From the NCBI GenBank assembly GCA_905147135.1, contig LR990048.1:14430563-14494562 (forward strand): a stretch of 64,000 nucleotides of DNA, written 5' to 3'. The translations under genes were made by a program, and so were the position numbers. Every line of letters starts with the position of its first letter. Position 1 is the first letter of the stretch. The notes beneath the pieces are model-generated. The model saw only the letters and a list, made by a program, of their open reading frames with translations, was not told the DNA's origin and did not search any database. Shown in pieces: positions 27,801 through 36,800 of this stretch. The stretch is from Blastobasis lacticolella. Its lineage: Eukaryota; Arthropoda; Insecta; Lepidoptera; Blastobasidae.

Positions 27801-30800
27801 GGAAATCACGCATAGTCGAACACACTGAAAACGCATACACGCGCGTTTGTGCGGATCCGTCTTCTTTTCTTTGACACATTTGACACACGTACTTTGTAGT
27901 CAATATTGCCATGTAGGTCTACTGTAAGTTTAGTGCTGAATCCAAAGAGATACAAGCCAAAGCCAAAAGTGTCATGTACCAAAGCTTTAGTATCTACAAA
28001 CCGACAAGGATCAAGAATACATCATTCCGCTTATTTGAAAAGTCTATTTTCAATATGGCGGCATGCACATGGGCCCCCGCCCCACCTAGCAAAATGTATG
28101 AACAGAGGAGCAAAATAAGAAGAGAAAATTTTGCATTTCGAGTGGCAGCTTTCAAACCTAAAACTGTAAGTATCTGAAACTTATTGTCCTAGAACACTAG
28201 TCCTAAAAGAGAAATGGTATAGTACTAGTCGAGATCATAAAAAGGCGTCAAATAGGCCGCTGCTGTGAAGTGAGGTCTCCAGGATTATCAGATAGATGTT
28301 CCATTACTCAGTTTTCAAATAATATTTCTGCTAAATAATATAATTTCATGAAAAGATTATAACAATTTGGAGAATTCCTAAATTTTTGATTGTATATAAA
28401 ACAATATAAAAATTACACATATTTTCAAATTTCGAATTCAGAATTCAAATTCAGTTTTTTTTTTTATGGCATACGGTAGGCAAACAGGCAAGCGGGCCTC
28501 CTGATGGAAAGTGGTCACCACTGCCTATAGACATTAGCAACACCAAGAGTATCGCTAATGCGTTGCCCACCTCTATAACACGTTGCTCTGGCAGTAAAAA
28601 GCAAATGCCACTCCACTGCCAAAGCCACGGTTCCCCAAATCCCCACCCCATGGAGCACCCCAGAATAACGAATAAAGGGCCCAATCTTGTTACACTAGAG
28701 TGGTCTATAGAAATGCAGCTCTGGAGTTGTCTATGAAAACGTACGGTGATGTGGATCCGCAGCCACGCGCGTGGATGCGTTTTACGTGCTGCGTTCCAAC
28801 GTGCCAATCGCCTTAATAATATTTTTCAAGTCAGTCAAATTCTTTGTTATGACTTTTATGAATGACGTCCTATGACGGATAAAAGACATGGCATAAATTG
28901 CTATACAGATTTTTTTATATATTTTTTTTAAACTGATTCTGACTTAGCGTAGTCTTATTATAATAGTCTATAATTTAGTAACAGTTAGCTGTTTCACACG
29001 TACTACATTATACATATTACTGACAAAGTACGTAATTGTCATTCTATAGAATACTATTCATTCTATGCTATGCCGGGTTCTTATAGGTATCGTAATGTAT
29101 ACGACGGTGCATCGAGTTATTGGTCAAGCGTTAGTTATTGGTTTTCAGAATGTCTGGTTGATACTCTTTGGTGGTCCTCGTCGTTTTTGGTAGTCGGTGG
29201 TTGTTTACAAAAGCGAGGCAGACGTATTTATTTGTTTTATTGCGATATCACTATTAATAGGTACAGTGAAAATGAAAATGAAAAAGTATTTATTGAATTA
29301 GGATTACGTTAATTAATCTCTTTTTTCATCTATTTAATAAAAAAAAAATTAATTATTTCTCTCAAAAGTCAAAAATCGAACGGAAAACATAGGGAAAGTT
29401 AAGCGAGCTCACCCAGGTAGGGGGCGACGTATGCAGACCGATTAGCGTGTACGAGGGCTCACCCCGGCGAGACATCGGGTACCCATACACGCCACGCACA
29501 TAACCGCCTAAGCGAAGCATGTGCGGCGCGTGCCCGGCTCCAGCCAGCCGGCGCGAGCACCCGCACGCACCAACCAGCCTACCCGCGTCGTCCCCTGAGC
29601 TCGGAACAGTCAGTACGCAGTCAGTGCGTTACATTGTGTACTATATACATAGGTATATAGGTATTACGTGTGCTGCGATGTTTTTGTTTGAAATAGAGCT
29701 ATTCTAGACACCAGGCACCCAAGAGGAACTCCTATACAAGCCCTGACGACTCACACCAATATTGTGGAGATACCTAGCCTAAACTGTGATACAGTTTGTG
29801 ACTTGACGGACCTTAGGCAGACCGCGGGCCCTCGTGCGCTGCACGAGCTACAATCGTGACTGATGTTAAAATGATGATGATAGATCCAGTTATGATTCTA
29901 CAGTAATAATATCGGCCATCAAGACCCCAGGCGCCGATTTATAAAAACATCTATCTGCGAAGCCCTTTAATTTAGCTGGTGGTTTTCCCATTAATCAATA
30001 GGTATATCATTTTGACGACCTGAGTGGTTCAGTGGTCAAAAGTCGGTCTGCCACGCAAGAGGTCCCGGGTTCGATTCCCGGCCGGGCAGAAATAGAAATG
30101 ATGAATTTTAATTTCTGTTACGGGTCCGGGTGTTCTATGTATAATAAGTATATGTTTAAAAGTATATAAGTAGTTTATCAGTTATCTAGCACCCAGCTTT
30201 GCTTACTTTGGGGCTAGATGGCGCTGTGTGAATTTGTCCACGATTATTTATTTATTTATCATTTATACTAAATTATCTGACTAGTCAATATATAAAATAC
30301 TTAGGTATTAAATATAATACAAAAGGAGATCAGGCAAAGTATGAAATTATTCTGCTGGTTTCTGTGGGTTTAACATTCATTATCTACACTACAAATGACC
30401 CTTGGATGATCACACACCATCAGTTGTCGTCAAAACGCTACTTTCATTGGTAAGGACCAAATAGAAGAGTCGAGGATTCGGGGTCCAATGTCGTACTTAA
30501 AAATAAATGTAATTCGTTAGTAAATGAAAAATTCCGTAGCTCAATAAAAGCCATATAACAGTGTTCTACATACTACACCAACCCAACAGTTTCACAGCGA
30601 ACTTACGTATATAGCCCGACAAGCACAGTACGCCTATTTCCACCGGCAACGCATTCGCGACTCGCCGAATCTATTTACGGCGGTTACCATTTACCATCAG
30701 GTGGCCCTCCTTGGCCTCGAGTCCGCTAAGTTACTAATGGCTCGATCGAATTAGGTAGATAGGAAGTCTGTATCTAATCTTATTTATCCTTGACCCTGGG

Positions 30801-33800
30801 CAAGCCTTAACTTTGATCAAGCAAGGGTCCATGCTTGACCAGGATCTTCTTTTGACCAGGGTCTCTCTTGATTATGGTCAAGGATGGCCCAGGGTCCACG
30901 CTTGACACGGGTCAACGATTGGCTGTTTGACCTGGCCTGACGAGGGTCCAGTCTTAACCCGAGTCAAGGATTGGCTGTTTGATCTGTAACCCGGTCGGCA
31001 GATACTTTCGACCGATTTCAATTCCGATTTTACTAAAATTTTGAGTTTGTCCAGGAATAGTGTGCGGTGTGTAATTTAAGTTTTCGACCTCGAGAAATTT
31101 GTGCTACCTTTAGAAACGCCAAAAATCATCTAAATTTTGGACATTTCCAGTTTTTTGCTTAACTCTCGTAAACGGCCTATAATAAAAAATTCTCTTACGC
31201 TAAGGTAATCTACACGAGCTCATGCGCACTATGCATGCTAACAAATCGAGAGGAAAATATCGTTTTATTACACAACCGAATCGCGCTACGATTATACCGC
31301 AATCGAAATAAATGAAATGAAATGAAATGAAACACGCGTGAAACTGCCATTCGTGCTAATAGTAGAGTACCAAAAACGTGTTAAACTGCCATGGAACTGC
31401 GATTGAGATCCAATTACAATTCCATCGACCAATTAATTTATTAGCCAACTCGAGCTCCTTCGCCTCCTCCTACCTCTACTATAAAAAAGTAAGAAAGTCT
31501 TACCTCTACGAGTATATTTCATCGAACGCGATTATAAATCAACCCGACCCGATAATCGCATATCACCGGTCGTCTTTGCACAATCGCCTATGAAAATCGA
31601 TATCGGCGAGGCTCTCACAACCTTCGAGTATCAATGACTGGTACGTCACAATCGCAAGCTTTCCCTCCATTCAGCTATCGGCCGGAAACCATTACCACCT
31701 CGCCGCGAAGCAGGGAACCAGTTGTACTACCTTCATACCACTCGATTTCAACCCCTATACCTTACTCAATAAAGTCCACAGAAAGACCACTCACCGTAAA
31801 CGCAACACACGTAACACCACTCGATTTTAAACCCTATTCGTTGACGCATAAAGTCAATAGGCAAACGATAAGGTGCAGGTTGTCAAGGCATTTAAAGCGA
31901 ATGATGCAGCGAATGTTTTCACTCAGTGACTTATTGACTCGGCAACGGTTTGATGGTACTTTCGGTGTCTGATGACGTCATAAAGTGAGACGTTGATGTG
32001 TGGTGCCGATATCAAAATGCTTTATTGGCGGATGGTGGCAAAATAACTCTTTTTTAATGCAATAATGTCGTCTTAATGCATTATTTACGTGTCTTTCGCG
32101 CTCGTGAATATGGCAATTGACTGTGCTTAACTTGATGTTAATTTGAGCTTGTTCGTTATTTTATATTTTGCAAAATCGCGTGGTGTTTTACTCCTACCCT
32201 ACCCCTACTTATGCTTTTTTCTTTCTTTATTCTGCTATTCGGGGCAGAGACAATTCCAACCTAATAAAAAATCATAAAATTGGTCCAGACGCTCTTGAAT
32301 TATAAACTGCACTAACACGACTTTGTCCATACTAATATTTTAAGAGAAATATTTTAATATTATGAAAAGAAATGTTTGTTTGTAATGGATAAACTAAAAA
32401 CTACTTACGCGGGCTCTCAACCTGTTTCGTAAGCTATAATTTTTCACGAAATTCAATGAAGTTTCAACGGGAACAGTTCCGGGACGTCGTAATCGAATTT
32501 TAAGCGGACGAAGTCGCGGAAAAAGAGCTAGCTGTATAGGTATATACAGATTTCACCATTCACATTAAACCGAATCTAATGTCGCATCTACCTAATTTAC
32601 TTAACAAAATCACCTACTACCTACTTAATAAAACAAAATGTTCATAACAGAGCAAGAAACTTTGCTTTGTGTATCCCTCATGTTGATTCTACCAGCAGAC
32701 TGCGCTAATTGCAAACAATCCAAACATGGAGATTCTTACTAAAATGAAGTAAATACCTGCTTTAAAGTACTCACTAATTGTCTTTTTTTTTGTTGTACAT
32801 GATGTTGTGGTAGGAGCGTCGGTGGCCTAGTGGTAAAGGTATCCGACTCGCAAGCAAGAGGTACCGGGTTCAAATCCCACATGGCAGTCAAGGCGGACCC
32901 TGGGGCCTCGCAACCGATACCGTCACCAGGATATTAACGCCAAGATGACATAACATTGTGATGTAGGTAATATACTATTAAAATAACTATTAATTATTAT
33001 ACACTGTAAAACACATATAAACCAATAAGTACTACTTTTAATAACACGAGTACATGGTATTAACCGATCAAGCAAATCATACGAATTCCAATAGCAGCAG
33101 TTTATTATCCACAATATTGCGTAAGATTTACTTTACCATAACGTAATCGTTAATTCGAAACTGATGTAATTACAGCATCCTGAATTGTTGAATATGAAAA
33201 ATATGTCCGTTTTTAAACAGAATTCGGGTATGTTAATATGTTTTATCAGTTCGGTATTGATCGTAGATAATGCCCGTATATTTTCATGGTCTATAAAATT
33301 CAAAATGTTAATTTACAGTTACATTGGAAATACAGTGGAGGTGGGCGGGAAATGAACAAAATTTAACGGAAAATATAAGTAGTAGAAAGTGTGGTAAATG
33401 GACCGCTTACGTGATGAAAGTGTCGGGGAAAAGACCGGTGGGAAAGCTAGGGTAGAAGGTATCTAAGACCTAAACACAGCTGTGGGTTGCAAGTTTTGAT
33501 AAAGAATGAGTATGTTCCCTTATCGTTATAATATAGACGCCGTCAAGGCTAGAGCGAATAAGCTGTTCCTGGACAGGCATGCTCCATCTTCGGTCGCATC
33601 GTCACTTACCAACAGGTGAGATGGCGGTCAAATGCCTGTCTAACATGAAAATAAATTCTAAATATTGTCCGCGATATCGATATGCGACAAAAGCGAACAT
33701 GAAAACTTTGATAATGATATAGGTTTTAAGAATTTCGTGGTTATTCACTACACTACTAACTGTGATGACAAACCCGATAATATGTGTGGTGACAATGAGT

Positions 33801-36800
33801 TCACTATGTAGTACTTTTGTTTTAGTTCTTGTATTAGTTGATAACGATCCACTTCTTCTTCGTTCAGAGACAAACTATGTACCTAACTAGAGCTACCTCG
33901 TGAACTACTCTATTAGATATAAAGTGTTAAACCAGGTCTAGCTTCAGAAGAAGGCGGACAAAGAGACAAATACGAATTGCTTTACTTTCCAAGATATTTG
34001 TCTTAGAATGTTTTCTCCACTTGCAACTGCATCTTCGTGTGTGCCTAATGGATAATGCAACGATACTCGGCGCGCTGGGCTGTGTCTATACCGCCTTTAG
34101 TATAGTTATAAACCATTACAAAAGCGTGTATTTTTAGTGAATTTAACTGTACCTATAGTGAGTAAAAAATACCCTTGCCAACCCGAAGGACACATAATAT
34201 AGTAGGTATATGTAATCCACACATTTAACTATATCAAATAAAATTAAAATAACCGACTTTTTACTTTGTATGGAAATTTAGCCCATAATGTGGAATTATG
34301 ACGATTTTGTATGAAATATGTCGCCTGCCAAGCGTGTAGCTTATGTTATATTTTGTTCAAACACGAAGCGACCCGCCTCGACTTCGTACATACAGATATA
34401 TAAACATTTTAGTACCTTCTTCCCATCCTAAGCTACTCCATAAGCCTCTAATACTGCTTGAAATTTCAACCTACCCTCGCCGAGAATAATTGGCATTTCG
34501 TACGAAAATTGCGCATTTAATCTCTTTCATATTGAGCTGTCTGCTCGTTTATCGCTAAACTAGAATAGAAAAGCAAATCCAAACATTTCAATTCCACTAT
34601 CCATTGAAAATAAAAATGAAAATAATCCTGCAAACATCCAATCCTTTTAAATAACCCACGCATACTCTGGACGATGAATCGAACGCTCGACTCACTATCA
34701 CCACAGAGAAAAAAAGCTATTGCACGTGCCGTAGATACTCCATGTAAAGCCGAGAAATCGAGAACAAAGAGATGGCTCTCTATGCAAATTGGATACGCTT
34801 TTATTTTTCTATGAAAGCGGGATGTACAATCACTAGCAGTTAATTGCATGGTTTCACAGCAACGTTCCCGGGCTTGTTTATTTATAAACTTCTATCTTAG
34901 AAGGATATTTAATTCATGTTCATATCAAGTAAAGTCGTAGAGCCCAGTCTAGTTTAGATTTTTAATTGGATCACTAAACATACTCTTAGGTTTATGTTAG
35001 AAGTTTAGAACGTCTATTTAAACCATAAATCGGAATAGTACGGTCACCCGTGGACATTCAAATTACTAAAAAGGTTACCGTTTCGCATTATGATATTGCT
35101 AAAATTCTTCCCATTTTACATACTGTAATCTTTATATCTAAGTAACTTCTTCATCAACAAAACGTGTATGAAACCTAAACTATCTACAGAAACAGTCTTA
35201 AAGTTGGTAAAAAGTTAGTTAAGAAGGCCTATTTACAAGGTATACATTATTTAAAACATAATATTTGGGTACGTTAGAACACAAAAACAAGAAAATACGA
35301 CAGCTGACAGAGCGTTAAGTAACTTCTTCATAGACAAAACGCGTCTTAAAATCTAAACTGGCAACAAGAACGGTGTTAAAATCGGCATATGGTTTGCTTA
35401 GGGAGCCTATTAACATTATATGTTTTGAAGCGGTAACCTCCAATGTAATAAATTTGCAAATTTGGAGATATTCGACTTATCACGTCACGGTCTTACGGCG
35501 GGTTGTCTTCAAGACTCCGGTTTTAGTATGTAAAACGGTGAGAACTTTAACAATATCACAATGAAAAACGTAACCTATTATTTGAAAGTCCACGGGCGAT
35601 CGTACTAGAAAGATCACATCACACTGTATGACCGTCAGATTTCTTTGCCTATCTTATTCAATTACGCTATTTAAAATGTTGGAACGATGCACTCGTGACA
35701 TTATTTGAATTACACGCATTATTTGTCGAAGAATATTATATGAGTTTTAAGTAACTGTGGTTTTTTAAGCTGATTTACTGTTGGTATAAACAAACAGTTT
35801 TCACAACCTTTTGATGAGATATCCAATTAAACTTGTAAAAAAAGCTCTGTTAAATCTATTTTAACATTAAGTGCCTATTAAGGGTGCACGCTGCTGTAGT
35901 CTCTAGCTAGCTATAGGTTATACTCAGTTTGTTAGTTTGTAGTTACGCTGATAGCCATGGGACTTAAAAGACGAAACGATCATTATAAACTTAACAGTTT
36001 TCATAATCATTTTTTGCCATGTCCAATTAAACCTGTAAAAACACTGTAAAACATACATATACCCACACTCACTTCTGTAATGTAAACATATACAATATTG
36101 GCCATATAAGCCCGCGGGCTGAATTGGATGTGGGCTGAGTTGACCAATATTTGACGTACACGGCTACCATGCAACACAGTATACATGGCACACAGTCTAG
36201 TCTAATACTTACCCACGAAGCGGGTGGGTAGCGCGGGAACGGAGCGATGCTCCTCGTGGCGACATTGCTCGGTAGATCATGCTTGATCCCTCTTTTCAGT
36301 CGAGCTTTTCTTCTGTCCCGCGATTTGGATCTTAGCATAAGCGCTGCCTGCATACTTGCCAGTTTTGTGGCCGGGTGGGAGAGCGCGCAAACCTAGCCCA
36401 CGGCCACGGGTAAGAGTACGCACGGTGCGTCGACTTATCACCGCACAGTGATGCGCTTCGGTCTCGAAGCTAGTCCGAACGGTTCTTTTTTTTCTATTCT
36501 ACGTCCGATTACACGAAGGAACTACCTCTAGCGCGTCTAGTATTTTACTCTAGTTTAGATTAGTTATTTTTGTAATTATAGATTAAGATTTATTTACACT
36601 TCAAACGGCGATATCACTCTTTAAATTAGTCCCATCACAGAATTTATTACTTTAGCTTTTTTTTAAATATTTATCTCACTTTTAAGGGAATGCTTTTAGT
36701 TTTAGAATCGAGTATAGAGATAGGCACGAGAAAGGCGCGAAACTAGCTTAACTTATTAAATTGAACGTTTTAATTTACAGTGGTCGTTAACTTACGGTAC

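Noticed and set aside
31634..31972. 112-codon plus frame as a gene
   Set aside because: No recognisable domain and no splice or promoter context for the plus strand. It lies within the intron of the minus-strand gene.
34517..34849. 110-codon minus frame as a gene
   Set aside because: No domain, codon use like non-coding AT-rich DNA, and no splice context linking it to the surrounding gene.
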